64,000 nt of DNA from JAFHCF01 sp048497495 (GTDB taxonomy: Bacteria > Pseudomonadota > Alphaproteobacteria > Rhizobiales > Ancalomicrobiaceae): positions 1-64,000 of the forward strand of contig JAFHCF010000162.1 of the NCBI GenBank assembly GCA_048497495.1, written 5' to 3'. The notes under the pieces were generated by a model that worked only from the letters and a program-made list of their open reading frames with translations, was not told the DNA's origin and did not search any database. Position 1 is the first letter of the stretch. Each line of letters opens with the position of its first letter. A program made the translations under genes and the position numbers. Of the stretch, positions 51,482 to 60,928 are shown one piece after another.

Positions 51482-53155
51482 ATGGCGGGTGCCGCTCGAA
51501 TCGATTTGGATCTGATCGCGCTCGGTCGCGAGGCGGTCGCCGCGCTCGACGGGTTGTTCACCACGGCGCGGGACGCGGTGCGCGCCCGGGTCGAGAAGGA
51601 CGGCCGGGTCTCCGCCGCGCTGGTCGATCGCGAGCAGCACGCCGCCCACGGATTGGCGTGGCTCGCGACCTATGTCGAGGCGTTGCGCGAGATGGTCGAC
51701 TATGCCGAGCGTCTGACCGGCGAGGGCCGCTTCGGCGAGATCGAGCGCGACATCGTCTCGATCGCCTTCGGCGAGTATCTCGCCCAGGTGTTCGGCGGCA
51801 TTCCGATGAATCAGGGCGAGTTCGTCCGTCTCGCCGATCTCGGGGTCTCGGCGGCGGCGGTGGCGGCGGCGCGGGTGGCGGCGGTCGAGACACTGATCGC
51901 CGAGGGCAACACGCCGGAGATCCGCGCCGCGCTGGTCGCCGCGATGACCCGGCTCGAGGGCGCCACCTCCTACGGCGAACTCGGCCTCGACGAGACGCTC
52001 AATCAGTTCCGCGACGAGATGCGCCGGCTCGCCGTCGACGCGGTGCTGCCCCATGCCCACGAGTGGCATCTGAAGAACGAATACATCCCGATGGCGTTGA
52101 TCGGCCAGATGGCCGAGATGGGCGTCTTCGGCCTGACCATTCCGGAGGAGTACGGCGGTCTCGGGCTCGGCAAGGAATCCATGTGCGTCGTCTCCGAGGA
52201 ACTGTCGCGCGCCTATATCGGCGTCGGCTCGCTCGGCACCCGCTCGGAGATCGCCGCCGAGCTGATCCTGTGCGGCGGCACCGAAGAGCAGAAGCAGGAG
52301 TGGCTGCCGAAGATCGCCTCCGGTGAGGTGCTGCCGACGGCGGTCTTCACCGAGCCCAACACCGGCTCCGATCTCGGATCCCTGCGGACCCGCGCGGTGA
52401 AGCAGGGCGACGACTACGTCGTCTCGGGCAACAAGACCTGGATCACTCATCCGGTCCGCGCCGATCTGATGACGCTCTTGGTGCGCACCAACCCGGACGA
52501 GCCGGGCTACAAGGGCCTGTCGATGCTGCTGGCGCCCAAGCCGCGCGGCGACGACGCCACGCCGTTTCCGGCCGACGGCATGTCGGGCGGCGAGATCGAG
52601 GTGCTCGGCTATCGCGGCATGAAGGAATACGAGATCGCCTTCGACGGCTTCACCGTGCCGGCGGCCAATCTCCTCGGCGGGGTCGAGGGCCAGGGCTTCA
52701 AGCAGTTGATGCAGACCTTCGAGAGCGCCCGTATCCAGACGGCGGCGCGCGCCATCGGCGTCGCCCAGTCGGCGCTCGATCTCGGCCTGCGCTATGCCCA
52801 GGAGCGGGTGCAGTTCGGTAAAGCGTTGATCCACTTCCCGCGCGTCGCCGACAAGCTCGCCATGATGGCGGTCGAGGTGATGATCGCCCGCCAGCTCACC
52901 TATTTCGCCGCCCGCCAGAAGGATCACGACAAGCGCTGCGATCTCGAGGCCGGCATGGCGAAGCTGCTCGGCGCCCGCGTCGCCTGGGCGGCGGCGGACA
53001 ACGCCCTTCAGATTCACGGCGGAAACGGTTTCGCCCTCGAGTATCCGATCAGCCGGGTGTTGTGCGACGCCCGAATCCTCAACATCTTCGAGGGCGCCGG
53101 CGAGATCCAGGCCCAGGTCATCGCCCGCCGATTGCTCGACGGCGGCAATGGGTGA
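51482..53155 (+). CDS. mcd: (2S)-methylsuccinyl-CoA dehydrogenase, ethylmalonyl-CoA pathway
   Basis: Acyl-CoA dehydrogenase of 557 residues, longer than ordinary members because of an N-terminal region of about 160 residues (LDLIALGREAVAALDGLFTT, SIAFGEYLAQVFGGIPMNQG) typical of Mcd. The core holds FTEPNTGSDLGSLRTRAV, FESARIQTAARAIGVAQSAL and the catalytic Glu motif IFEGAGEIQAQVIARRLL. It oxidises (2S)-methylsuccinyl-CoA to mesaconyl-CoA and passes electrons to ETF, encoded 2.4 kb away. It marks glyoxylate-bypass-independent acetate or C1 assimilation. Confidence 0.88.
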   Translation: MAGAARIDLDLIALGREAVAALDGLFTTARDAVRARVEKDGRVSAALVDREQHAAHGLAWLATYVEALREMVDYAERLTGEGRFGEIERDIVSIAFGEYLAQVFGGIPMNQGEFVRLADLGVSAAAVAAARVAAVETLIAEGNTPEIRAALVAAMTRLEGATSYGELGLDETLNQFRDEMRRLAVDAVLPHAHEWHLKNEYIPMALIGQMAEMGVFGLTIPEEYGGLGLGKESMCVVSEELSRAYIGVGSLGTRSEIAAELILCGGTEEQKQEWLPKIASGEVLPTAVFTEPNTGSDLGSLRTRAVKQGDDYVVSGNKTWITHPVRADLMTLLVRTNPDEPGYKGLSMLLAPKPRGDDATPFPADGMSGGEIEVLGYRGMKEYEIAFDGFTVPAANLLGGVEGQGFKQLMQTFESARIQTAARAIGVAQSALDLGLRYAQERVQFGKALIHFPRVADKLAMMAVEVMIARQLTYFAARQKDHDKRCDLEAGMAKLLGARVAWAAADNALQIHGGNGFALEYPISRVLCDARILNIFEGAGEIQAQVIARRLLDGGNG

Positions 53156-53591
53156 GTAATTTCACTGATCGGGATCCCCTGGATTTCCAGGGATTGGCGA
53201 TTCTGCCGATCCTGACATGATGTGAGCGCGGAAAGGGCTCAGGGGATTCCTTTTCGTCGACTGAAATTTATACCGGCCGAACTCGTTTCGGCCGGTTTTT
53301 TTCTTGTCTGGCGTCTCGGCGACGGGTTTCGGCCGGGACGGTTCATGGCCGTTAACGCGGGCGACCCGCGGCAATTAACCTTTCCATAGGTTTCCGATTG
53401 CTTTCCAGACGGGGAAATGAGATCAAATCCTCACACGGTCATCGCAAGCTCATCGAAACCGGTCGACGGAAACGTCGGCCGGTTTTCGATTCCGGCCCGG
53501 CTGTCCGAGGCGGCGGACTTGCGGTCGGCGAGGCCTCGGTCGAAAGTGCGGGCCGCGAATCCCGGCGCCTCTTCCGGGTGTGGGAGCTTCG
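53156..53591. other. Intergenic region after mcd
   Basis: About 436 bases without a convincing gene. It contains the strong terminator at 53272-53305. After it, the sequence to 53591 is the likely promoter region of the SDR gene, with no clear consensus promoter. Confidence 0.45.
53272..53305 (+). terminator. Rho-independent terminator after mcd
   Basis: Perfect 10-base stem ACCGGCCGAA / TTCGGCCGGT with CTCGT loop, followed by a run of T and TTCTT. Confidence 0.9.
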
Positions 53592-54446
53592 ATGACGGAC
53601 CAGCGCGCGGCCGAACGGTCCATCCTGGTGACCGGAGCGTCGACCGGCATCGGGCGGGCGGCGGCCGAGACGCTGGCGTCGCGCGGCTGGCGGGTCTTCG
53701 CCACGGCGCGCAAGCCCGAGGATCTCGCCGCCCTTTCGACGATCGACGGGGTCACGGCGCTCTTCCTCGACTATCGCGACGCCGCCTCGATCGAGGCTTG
53801 CGCGGCCCATGTGCTGGAGGCGACCGAGGGGAGGCTCTTCGCGCTCTTCAACAACGGCGCCCATGGCCAGCCCGGGGCGGTCGAGGATCTCACGCCGGAG
53901 GTCCTGCGGGCCCAGTTCGAGGCGAATTTCTTCGGCTGGCACGATCTGACGCGCCGGCTGATCCCGTCGCTGCGGGCGCAAGGGCGCGGCCGCATCGTCC
54001 AGTGCTCGTCGGTTTTGGGGATCGCCGCGATGAAGTATCGTGGCGCCTATGTCGCCTCGAAGTTCGCGCTCGAGGGCCTGACCGACACGTTGCGGATGGA
54101 ACTCGCCGGCACCGGCATCGCGGTTGTGTCGATCCGGCCGGGGCCGATCGCCACCAATTTCGTGCCGAACGCCATGGCCCATTTCCGCGCCAACATCGAC
54201 ATCGAGGGCTCGGCCCACGCCGAGGTCTATCGGCGGCGGCTGGCGCGGATGGGGCGCGGCGGGTCGACGCGCTTCAAGTTGCCGGCGAGCGCCGTGGTCG
54301 ACAAACTCCTCGAGGCTCTGGACTCGCGGCGGCCGCGTGCCACCTATCGAGTGACGACGGCGACGTTGATCTTCGACGTGGCCCGTCGTCTGCTGCCGGA
54401 CGGGGCGATGTCGCGGCTGGCCGGGGCGTTGTCGGATCGCGAATGA
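53592..54446 (+). CDS. Short-chain dehydrogenase/reductase
   Basis: SDR of 284 residues with cofactor motif VTGASTGIGRAAAE, NNGAHGQPG in place of the usual NNAG, and catalytic Ser/Tyr/Lys (CSSVLGIAAMKYRGAYVASK). The C-terminal part (RATYRVTTATLIFDVARRLL) resembles the oxidoreductases often annotated as YbbO-like. The start MTDQRAAERS at 53592 is preferred to GTG 53580. It is followed 21 bases later by a HIG1 protein gene. Confidence 0.87.
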   Translation: MTDQRAAERSILVTGASTGIGRAAAETLASRGWRVFATARKPEDLAALSTIDGVTALFLDYRDAASIEACAAHVLEATEGRLFALFNNGAHGQPGAVEDLTPEVLRAQFEANFFGWHDLTRRLIPSLRAQGRGRIVQCSSVLGIAAMKYRGAYVASKFALEGLTDTLRMELAGTGIAVVSIRPGPIATNFVPNAMAHFRANIDIEGSAHAEVYRRRLARMGRGGSTRFKLPASAVVDKLLEALDSRRPRATYRVTTATLIFDVARRLLPDGAMSRLAGALSDRE

Positions 54447-54467
54447 GGACCGGCGAGGGGAGGAGTG

Positions 54468-54656
54468 ATGAACGGATTCTTCGTCGTGGGCGTGATCGGC
54501 GTCCTGATCGCGGTGGCCTCGGTGCTCGGCCTCGGCGTGCTCAACATGGCGCGGGGCGGCACGCCCGCGAGGTCGCAGACGCTGATGCGGTGGCGGGTCG
54601 GCCTCCAGGCGCTGGCGCTGGTCCTGGTGGTGGTGGGTCTGTGGTTCGGGCGCTGA
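54468..54656 (+). CDS. HIG1-domain twin-transmembrane protein
   Basis: Protein of 62 residues with two hydrophobic helices (FFVVGVIGVLIAVASVLGLG and LQALALVLVVVGLWFG) joined by a basic loop (LNMARGGTPARSQTLMRWR), the HIG1 pattern. Bacterial HIG1 proteins are linked to cytochrome oxidase assembly. It is found directly before a PduO-type adenosyltransferase in many alphaproteobacteria. Confidence 0.8.
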   Translation: MNGFFVVGVIGVLIAVASVLGLGVLNMARGGTPARSQTLMRWRVGLQALALVLVVVGLWFGR

Positions 54657-54690
54657 GCGCCGCGCCACGCATGTGAGGAGACGAGGTGGC

Positions 54691-55266
54691 ATGGTCGTTC
54701 TCAATCGCATCTATACCCGCAAGGGCGACGACGGCACCACCGGGCTGGTGACGGGGGAGCGCCTGCCGAAGTCGCATGCCCGGGTCGCGGCCTATGGCAC
54801 CGTCGACGAGACCAACGCGGTGGTCGGCGTGGCGCGACTCCACACGGTGGAAATGCCGGTTCTCGACGCCATGCTCGCCCGTATCCAGAACGACCTGTTC
54901 GATCTCGGCGCCGATCTCGCCACGCCGCCGGCGGCGGTGTTGAAATGGGAGCCCCTCAGGGTGATCCAGGCCCAGGTCGATCGGTTGGAGAGCGAGATCG
55001 ACACGCTCAACGCCGAGCTCGAGCCGCTGACCTCCTTCGTGCTACCGGGTGGCGGCGCGGCGTCCGCCCATCTCCATCTGGCGCGGACGGTGTCGCGACG
55101 GGCGGAACGGCTGATGGTGGAGATGACGCTCGAGGAGGTCGACGCCGTCTCCCGGCCGGCGCTCGCCTACGTCAATCGGCTCTCCGACTTCTTCTTCGTG
55201 GCGGCGCGCTGGGTCAACGATCGGGGTCGCGCGGACGTGCTCTGGGTGCCGGGGGCGAACCGCTGA
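54691..55266 (+). CDS. Cob(I)alamin adenosyltransferase, PduO type
   Basis: Makes adenosylcobalamin from cob(I)alamin and ATP. It has 191 residues with the ATP-binding start IYTRKGDDGTTGLVTGE, VDETNAVVGVAR, and the C-terminal RRAERLMVEM and NRLSDFFFVAARWVN motifs. ATG 54691 follows GAGGTGG. Adenosylcobalamin is needed by ethylmalonyl-CoA and methylmalonyl-CoA mutases, which fits mcd nearby. Confidence 0.92.
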   Translation: MVVLNRIYTRKGDDGTTGLVTGERLPKSHARVAAYGTVDETNAVVGVARLHTVEMPVLDAMLARIQNDLFDLGADLATPPAAVLKWEPLRVIQAQVDRLESEIDTLNAELEPLTSFVLPGGGAASAHLHLARTVSRRAERLMVEMTLEEVDAVSRPALAYVNRLSDFFFVAARWVNDRGRADVLWVPGANR

Positions 55267-55581
55267 GCGGCGGGGCCAGCCTCCGATCGAGACCGGGGAT
55301 ACGACGAAGGACGGAGGGTGGCCGGATCGTTCGGACCGGCGTTTCACGGCGGTTTTCCGCCGTCGCACCAAACGTCAATTACATCTCTAAAACGTACACA
55401 TCGCGAATTGACATCGCCGGACGACGTCAGTAGCGTCCGAGCCGCCTTTCTCGTCGTCTTCGGCCTCGTGGAAAACGAAGACGGCGGATGACTTTCGCAC
55501 CCGCCCATAGCCCACAATCGATCGTCGGGGACGACGGTCGTTCTCGCCGGCCCCCGCCGGTCTGTCCGGAGACCCTGCCCC
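55267..55581. promoter_or_regulatory. etfBA promoter region
   Basis: The 315-base gap holds a hairpin ACGGCGG-TTTT-CCGCCGT (55347-55364), possibly ending the previous transcript. An A/T-rich stretch then leads to a good promoter: TTGACA (55408-55413), 17 bases, TAGCGT (55431-55436). No gene is visible. Confidence 0.5.
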
Positions 55582-56331
55582 ATGAAGATCCTGGTGCCCG
55601 TGAAGCGGGTGGTCGACTACAACGTGAAGATCCGGGTGAAGCCGGACGGCTCGGGCGTCGACCTCGCCAACGTCAAGATGTCGATGAACCCCTTCGACGA
55701 GATCGCCGTCGAAGAGGCGATCCGGCTGAAGGAGAAGGGCGTCGCCACCGAGATCATCGTGGTGTCGATCGGCCCGGCGCAGGCCGCCGAGACCCTGCGC
55801 ACCGGTCTCGCCATGGGCGCCGACCGCGGCATCCTGGTCAAGGTCGACGGTCCGGTCGAACCCTTGGCGGTGGCCAAGATCCTCAAGGGCATCGTCGAGG
55901 CGGAGGCCCCCGGCCTCGTCGTCCTCGGCAAGCAGGCGATCGACGACGACATGAACGCCACCGGCCAGATGCTGGCGGCGCTGACCGGCCTCGCCCAGGG
56001 CACCTTCGCCTCCAAGGTCGAGGTCTCCGGCGACATGCTCGCGGTCACCCGCGAGGTCGACGGCGGCCTGCAGACGGTGTCCTTGAAGCTGCCGGCGATC
56101 GTCACCACCGACCTGCGTCTCAACGAGCCGCGCTACGCTTCGCTGCCCAACATCATGAAGGCGAAGAAGAAGCCGATCGAGGAGAAGACGGCGGCCGACT
56201 ACGGCGTCGACGTCACCCCCCGCCTCGAGGTGGTGACGACCCGCGAACCGGCCGGCCGCAAGGCGGGCGTCAAAGTGGGTTCCGTCGCCGAACTGGTCGA
56301 CAAGCTGAAGAACGAAGCCGGCGTGATCTGA
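55582..56331 (+). CDS. etfB: Electron transfer flavoprotein subunit beta
   Basis: ETF beta subunit, 249 residues, holding structural AMP. It shows LVPVKRVVDYNVKIRVKPDG, MNPFDEIAVEEAIRLKEKG, and VLGKQAIDDDMNATGQMLAA. It accepts electrons from acyl-CoA dehydrogenases such as Mcd and passes them to ETF-ubiquinone oxidoreductase. etfA follows after 14 bases. Confidence 0.96.
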   Translation: MKILVPVKRVVDYNVKIRVKPDGSGVDLANVKMSMNPFDEIAVEEAIRLKEKGVATEIIVVSIGPAQAAETLRTGLAMGADRGILVKVDGPVEPLAVAKILKGIVEAEAPGLVVLGKQAIDDDMNATGQMLAALTGLAQGTFASKVEVSGDMLAVTREVDGGLQTVSLKLPAIVTTDLRLNEPRYASLPNIMKAKKKPIEEKTAADYGVDVTPRLEVVTTREPAGRKAGVKVGSVAELVDKLKNEAGVI

Positions 56332-56345
56332 GGGACGATAGAGCC

Positions 56346-57290
56346 ATGACCATTCTCCTGATCGCCGAACACGACGGCGCCACCCTCAAGGACGCCACCG
56401 CCAAGGCGCTCTGCGCCGCGACCGCGATGGGCGGCGACGTCCATGTCCTGGTCGCCGGTTCCGCCGTCGGCCCGGCCGCCGCCCAGGCCGCCGAACTCGA
56501 CGGCGTCGCCAAGGTGCTGACGGCGGAAGACGCCTCGCTCGCCCACAACATGGCCGAGCCGCTGGCCGCCCTGATCGTCGGCCTCGCCGGCGGCTACGAC
56601 GCCATCGTCGCGCCGGCCACCTCCTCGGCCAAGAACGTGCTGCCGCGCGTCGCGGCGCTCCTCGACGTCATGCAGATCTCCGAGATCACCAAGGTGGTCT
56701 CCGCCGACACGTTCGAGCGGCCGATCTACGCCGGCAACGCCATCCAGGTGGTGAAGTCCGGGGACGCCAAGAAGGTCATCACCGTGCGTACCGCCTCATT
56801 TCCCGCGGTGGGCAAGGGCGGCGCGGCGCCGATCGAGGCGGTTTCGGTCGCCGCCGATCCGGGCCTGTCGTCCTTCGTCGGCGAGGAACTGTCGAAGTCG
56901 GATCGTCCCGAGCTGACCTCGGCGAAGATCATCATCTCGGGCGGTCGCGCCATGCAGAACCGTGAGAACTTCGCGATCTACATCGAGCCGGTGGCCGACA
57001 GGCTCGGCGCGGCGATCGGCGCGAGCCGCGCGGCGGTGGATGCCGGCTATGCGCCCAACGACTGGCAGGTCGGCCAGACCGGCAAGGTGGTGGCGCCCGA
57101 GCTCTATATCGCCTGCGGCATCTCCGGCGCGATCCAGCATCTCGCCGGCATGAAGGACTCCAAGGTGATCGTGGCGATCAACAAGGACGAGGAAGCGCCG
57201 ATCTTCCAGGTGGCGGATTATGGTCTGGTGGCCGACATCTACCAGGCTCTACCGGAACTCGCCGCCGAACTCGCCAAGATCGGCAAGTGA
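56346..57290 (+). CDS. etfA: Electron transfer flavoprotein subunit alpha
   Basis: ETF alpha subunit of 314 residues binding FAD. It has the FAD-domain motifs GQTGKVVAPELYIACGISGA, IQHLAGMKDSKVIVAINKDE and PIFQVADYGLVADIYQALPE. The IISGGRAMQNRENF segment replaces the usual VSGGRG form slightly. It forms an operon with etfB, and hbd lies downstream. Confidence 0.96.
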   Translation: MTILLIAEHDGATLKDATAKALCAATAMGGDVHVLVAGSAVGPAAAQAAELDGVAKVLTAEDASLAHNMAEPLAALIVGLAGGYDAIVAPATSSAKNVLPRVAALLDVMQISEITKVVSADTFERPIYAGNAIQVVKSGDAKKVITVRTASFPAVGKGGAAPIEAVSVAADPGLSSFVGEELSKSDRPELTSAKIIISGGRAMQNRENFAIYIEPVADRLGAAIGASRAAVDAGYAPNDWQVGQTGKVVAPELYIACGISGAIQHLAGMKDSKVIVAINKDEEAPIFQVADYGLVADIYQALPELAAELAKIGK

Positions 57291-57374
57291 TCCCATGCGG
57301 TGAAAGGCGCCGTCGTCCGACCATGGGATGACACTCGACGGCTTGCCCTTCCATACCAGGGTTCTAAGATCACG

Positions 57375-57401
57375 CGCCCGCCCGTCGAAGACGGGCGGGC
57401 G
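57375..57401 (+). other. Hairpin between etfA and hbd
   Basis: Perfect 12-base stem CGCCCGCCCGTC / GACGGGCGGGCG with GAA loop in the 267-base gap. No T-run follows; it may partially terminate or process the etf transcript before hbd. Confidence 0.55.
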
Positions 57402-57557
57402 TCGAGCGTCCCGGGGGGCGGTGTGATCCGGCCTCCGAAAGTTCCACCGGTGTTGCAAGAGCTTGCCTTACCGGGTAGGAGGATCGGGTTCGTCCGGCCC
57501 ATTCGCTGCGGAAATCGCGGGGCCTGACGGCACGCGCCACGAAAGACCGAGGCCGCC

Positions 57558-58439
57558 ATGGGGTTTGAAATCAAACGAGTCGGCATCATCGGCGCCGGCC
57601 AGATGGGCAATGGGATCGCGCATGTCTGCGCGGTCGCCGGCTATGACGTGTCGCTCAACGACATGTCGACGGAGCGGATCCAGCTGGGTCTGGCGACGAT
57701 CAACGGCAACATGACCCGGCAGGTCAACAAGGGGCTGATCACCGAGGAGGCGCGGACGACGGCGCTGGCGCGCATCAAGCCGGCCGAGAACCTCGACGCG
57801 CTCGCCGACTGCGATCTCGTGGTGGAAGCCGCCACCGAGAACGAGCAGGTCAAGCGCAAGATCTTCCAGCAGCTCTGCCCGGTCTTGAAGCCGGAGGCGC
57901 TGCTCGCCACCAACACCTCGTCGATCTCGATCACCCGCCTCGCGGCGTCGACCGATCGACCCGAGAAGTTCGTCGGGGTTCACTTCATGAACCCGGTGCC
58001 GTTGATGCAACTGGTCGAGCTGGTGCGCGGCATCGCCACCGACGACCACACCTTCGACCTGTGCAAGGGCTTCGTCCTGCGGCTGGGCAAGATCTCGACG
58101 GTGGCGGAGGACTTCCCGGCCTTCATCGTCAACCGCATCCTGCTGCCGATGATCAACGAGGCGATCTACACGCTCTACGAGGGCGTGGGATCGGTCGACG
58201 CCATCGACACCGCCATGCGGCTCGGCGCCAATCATCCGATGGGCCCGCTGCAACTCGCCGACTTCATCGGCCTCGACACCTGCCTGTCGATCATGCAGGT
58301 GCTCTACGAGGGGCTGGCGGATTCGAAGTATCGGCCCTGTCCGCTCCTCGTCAAATATGTCGAGGCGGGCTGGCTGGGTCGCAAGACGCAGCGCGGCTTC
58401 TACGACTATCGCGGTGAAAAGCCGGTGCCGACCCGCTGA
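57558..58439 (+). CDS. hbd: 3-hydroxybutyryl-CoA dehydrogenase
   Basis: NAD(P)-dependent enzyme of 293 residues that oxidises (S)-3-hydroxybutyryl-CoA or reduces acetoacetyl-CoA. The Rossmann motif is GAGQMGNGIAHVCA, the catalytic His is in GVHFMNPVPLM, and Glu/Asn are in VNRILLPMINEAI. The end RKTQRGFYDYRGEKPVPTR is typical. The order etfB-etfA-hbd is common in alphaproteobacteria. Confidence 0.95.
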   Translation: MGFEIKRVGIIGAGQMGNGIAHVCAVAGYDVSLNDMSTERIQLGLATINGNMTRQVNKGLITEEARTTALARIKPAENLDALADCDLVVEAATENEQVKRKIFQQLCPVLKPEALLATNTSSISITRLAASTDRPEKFVGVHFMNPVPLMQLVELVRGIATDDHTFDLCKGFVLRLGKISTVAEDFPAFIVNRILLPMINEAIYTLYEGVGSVDAIDTAMRLGANHPMGPLQLADFIGLDTCLSIMQVLYEGLADSKYRPCPLLVKYVEAGWLGRKTQRGFYDYRGEKPVPTR

Positions 58440-58465
58440 TCCCTCGCTTTTGCGCGAGACTTTTC

Positions 58466-58498
58466 AAGGCGCGTCCGGGATGATCCCGGGCGCGCCTT
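58466..58498 (+). terminator. Terminator after hbd
   Basis: The arms AAGGCGCGtCCGGG / CCCGGgCGCGCCTT pair with one G-T, followed by TTC. It is 26 bases after the stop. Confidence 0.7.
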
Positions 58499-58532
58499 TC
58501 GATTCCGCCATCTCGCCGAGGTTCTCGCCCCG

Positions 58533-59408
58533 ATGTCTTCGCGTTCGCTCGCCACGCTGATCGGCCTCGGCGCCATCGCCATGTGGGCGGCGCTGGGGTT
58601 GATGACGGCGGCGTCCGGCCGGGTGCCCGCCTTCCAGATGAACGCCATGGCCTTCGGCATCTCCGGGACGGTGGCGAGCCTGTGGCTGGCCGCCACGGGG
58701 CGGCTCGGGGTGCTGCGCCAACCGGCGAAGGTCTGGGCGCTGGGGGTGGGCGGGCTCTTCGGCTTCCACGCCCTCTATTTCACCTCGCTGCGGCTCGCCC
58801 CGCCGGTCGAGGCCAACCTCGTCAACTACACCTGGCCCCTCTTGATCGTCGTCTTCTCCGGACTGCTGCCGGGCGAGCGGCTGAAGGCGCACCACGTCGT
58901 CGGCGCGCTCCTCGGGCTCCTCGGCGCGGCGGCGATCGTCACCAAGGGGCGCGGGCTCGACATCGACCCGGCCCATGTCGGCGGCTATCTGGCGGCCTGC
59001 GCCTCGGCGCTGACCTGGGCCGGCTATTCGATCCTGTCGCGGCGGATGGGCGGCGTGCCGACCGCCACCGTCGCCGGTTTCTGCCTCGCCACGGCGGCGC
59101 TCTCCGCCGTCTGCCATCTCGCCTTCGAGGTGACGGTGTGGCCGCAGGGGCCATTGCAATGGGCGGCGGTGGTCGGGCTCGGGCTCTTTCCCGTCGGCCT
59201 CGCCTTCTTCGTCTGGGACCACGGGGTGAAGCACGGCGACATCCAGGTGCTCGGCGCGGCGAGCTATCTGTCGCCGCTGTTCTCGACCCTGCTGCTGATC
59301 CTCGCCGGTTGGGGCAGCTTCACCGCGCCGGTCGGTTTCGCGGCGATCGCCATCACCGCCGGGGCGTTGATCGCCTCGAAGGATCTCCTGGCGCGCGGGC
59401 GGGGGTGA
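58533..59408 (+). CDS. EamA/DMT-family transporter
   Basis: Membrane transporter of 291 residues with two EamA repeats (LIGLGAIAMWAALGLMTAAS, ALTWAGYSILSRRMGGVPTA, SYLSPLFSTLLLILAGWGSF). It resembles aromatic amino acid exporters of the YddG type in its start and length; that is a loose match. It is convergent with a DUF985 gene. Confidence 0.85.
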   Translation: MSSRSLATLIGLGAIAMWAALGLMTAASGRVPAFQMNAMAFGISGTVASLWLAATGRLGVLRQPAKVWALGVGGLFGFHALYFTSLRLAPPVEANLVNYTWPLLIVVFSGLLPGERLKAHHVVGALLGLLGAAAIVTKGRGLDIDPAHVGGYLAACASALTWAGYSILSRRMGGVPTATVAGFCLATAALSAVCHLAFEVTVWPQGPLQWAAVVGLGLFPVGLAFFVWDHGVKHGDIQVLGAASYLSPLFSTLLLILAGWGSFTAPVGFAAIAITAGALIASKDLLARGRG

Positions 59409-59424
59409 ACGCCCGCGTGCCCGC

Positions 59425-59916
59425 TCAGCCGCCGAGGCGGGAGGGGCGCGGGGTCGGGCGCCAGTCGGGCGGGGCCATCTCGAAGCCGGAGAAGTCGAAG
59501 CCGGGCGCCACGGTGCAGCCGACGAGCGTCCAGCGGCCGAGGCTGACGGCGCTCTGCCAGGCGTCCTTCGGCACGATCGCCTGCGGGCGCTGGCCGCTCG
59601 CCAGATCGGGGCCGAGATGGAGGCTCCAGGCGTCGTGGCCGTTCTCCGAGATGGTGAGCGCCAGCGGGCCGCCGGCATACCAGTGCCAGGTCTCGACCGC
59701 GTCGACCCGGTGCCAGTGCGAGATCTCCTCCGCCGCCAGGAGGAAATAGATGGCGGTCGAGCGCGACCGGCCGTCGGGGCCGGCGATATCGCGGAAGGTC
59801 TCGCGGAAATGGCCGCCTTCCGGGTGGGGCGCGAGATCGAGCAGGCGGACGATCTCGGCGGCGGTGAGATCGGGGTCGGCGAATTCGGCGGGAAGGGTCA
59901 TCGCGGATGGTCTCAT
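59425..59916 (-). CDS. DUF985 cupin family protein
   Basis: Protein of 163 residues with the DUF985/cupin-5 pattern: LDLAPHPEGGHFRETFRD, IYFLLAAEEISHWHRVDAVE, WHWYAGGPLAL and VGCTVAPGFDFSGFEMA. The His residues of the first motifs could bind metal. The reaction is not established. Confidence 0.85.
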   Translation of the reverse strand: MRPSAMTLPAEFADPDLTAAEIVRLLDLAPHPEGGHFRETFRDIAGPDGRSRSTAIYFLLAAEEISHWHRVDAVETWHWYAGGPLALTISENGHDAWSLHLGPDLASGQRPQAIVPKDAWQSAVSLGRWTLVGCTVAPGFDFSGFEMAPPDWRPTPRPSRLGG

Positions 59917-60030
59917 GCTGGCTCGAAAAGTCCGGACCTCTCGGGCGTTACGGCCTGGCCGGCCGACGCCCGTTCGGGCTTGCTTTCGCGCCTCGTCTTC
60001 CGGACAGGTCGGAACTGGACGCGCTCGGGA

Positions 60031-60801
60031 TCAGAAGTGGTTCTTGCGTTCGCGGATCTCGGTGAAGACCGCCTCGTCGGAGGCGTCGAGCATGCCGAGG
60101 GCGGCCTTCACCTCGGTGACGTCGGCGCGCAGGAAGGGGTTGGTGGCGATCTCGAGGGAGAGCGCCGAGGGCACCGTCGGCAGGCCCTCGTCGCGCGCCG
60201 CGTCGATCTCGGCGGCGCGGCGGCGCAGCGCCGTGTTGTCGGGCTCGATGGTCAGGGCGAACCGGGCGTTGGCCTGGGTATATTCGTGGCCGCAATAGAC
60301 GGCGGTCTGCGGCGGCAGGGCTCGCAGCCGCTTCAAAGACGTCCACATCTCACCCGGCGTCCCCTCGAACAGGCGGCCGCAACCGAGCGCGAAGAGCGTG
60401 TCGCCGGCGAAGACGGCGGGGGCGGAGGGGATGTGATAGGCGATGTGGCCGAGGGTGTGGCCGGGCACGGCGATCACCTCGACCGGCACGGCGCCGAGGA
60501 AGATCCGCTCGCCGTCGTCGACCGCCCGGTCGACCTCGGGCACCCGGGCCGCGTCGGTGTCGTATCGCGAGGCGACGACGCGGGCGCCGAAGCGCTCCTT
60601 CAGCGCCTTCACCGCCTCGACGTGGTCGTAGTGGTGATGGGTGACGAAGATGTCGCTGAGCCGCCAGCCGGTCTCCTCGAGGGCATCGAGGATGGCGTCC
60701 TCTTCCGGCGCGTCGATGGTGGCGGTGGCGCCGGAGACGGTGTCGTGGACGAGGACGCCGTAATTGTCGTCGCGGGCGGGAAACAGGCGGATCTCGATCA
60801 T
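60031..60801 (-). CDS. gloB: Hydroxyacylglutathione hydrolase (glyoxalase II)
   Basis: Metallo-beta-lactamase-fold enzyme of 256 residues hydrolysing S-lactoylglutathione. The metal motif THHHYDHVEAVKAL, further ligands in VPGHTLGHIAYH and FAGDTLFALGCGRLFEG, and the substrate loop YCGHEYTQANARFAL are present. It is divergent from a methyltransferase gene, a regular arrangement in Rhizobiales. Confidence 0.93.
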   Translation of the reverse strand: MIEIRLFPARDDNYGVLVHDTVSGATATIDAPEEDAILDALEETGWRLSDIFVTHHHYDHVEAVKALKERFGARVVASRYDTDAARVPEVDRAVDDGERIFLGAVPVEVIAVPGHTLGHIAYHIPSAPAVFAGDTLFALGCGRLFEGTPGEMWTSLKRLRALPPQTAVYCGHEYTQANARFALTIEPDNTALRRRAAEIDAARDEGLPTVPSALSLEIATNPFLRADVTEVKAALGMLDASDEAVFTEIRERKNHF

Positions 60802-60928
60802 GGCTCGTTTCTCTGTTCCTGGTCTCCCGAGGCCCGTCCGTTCGGGGGGGGCGAGGGCTCGGGTGACGCGGCATCGGCGCGCGATGCTCGCGCGTCCGTT
60901 TGCCTTCGACTAACATTGTTGTGCGAGG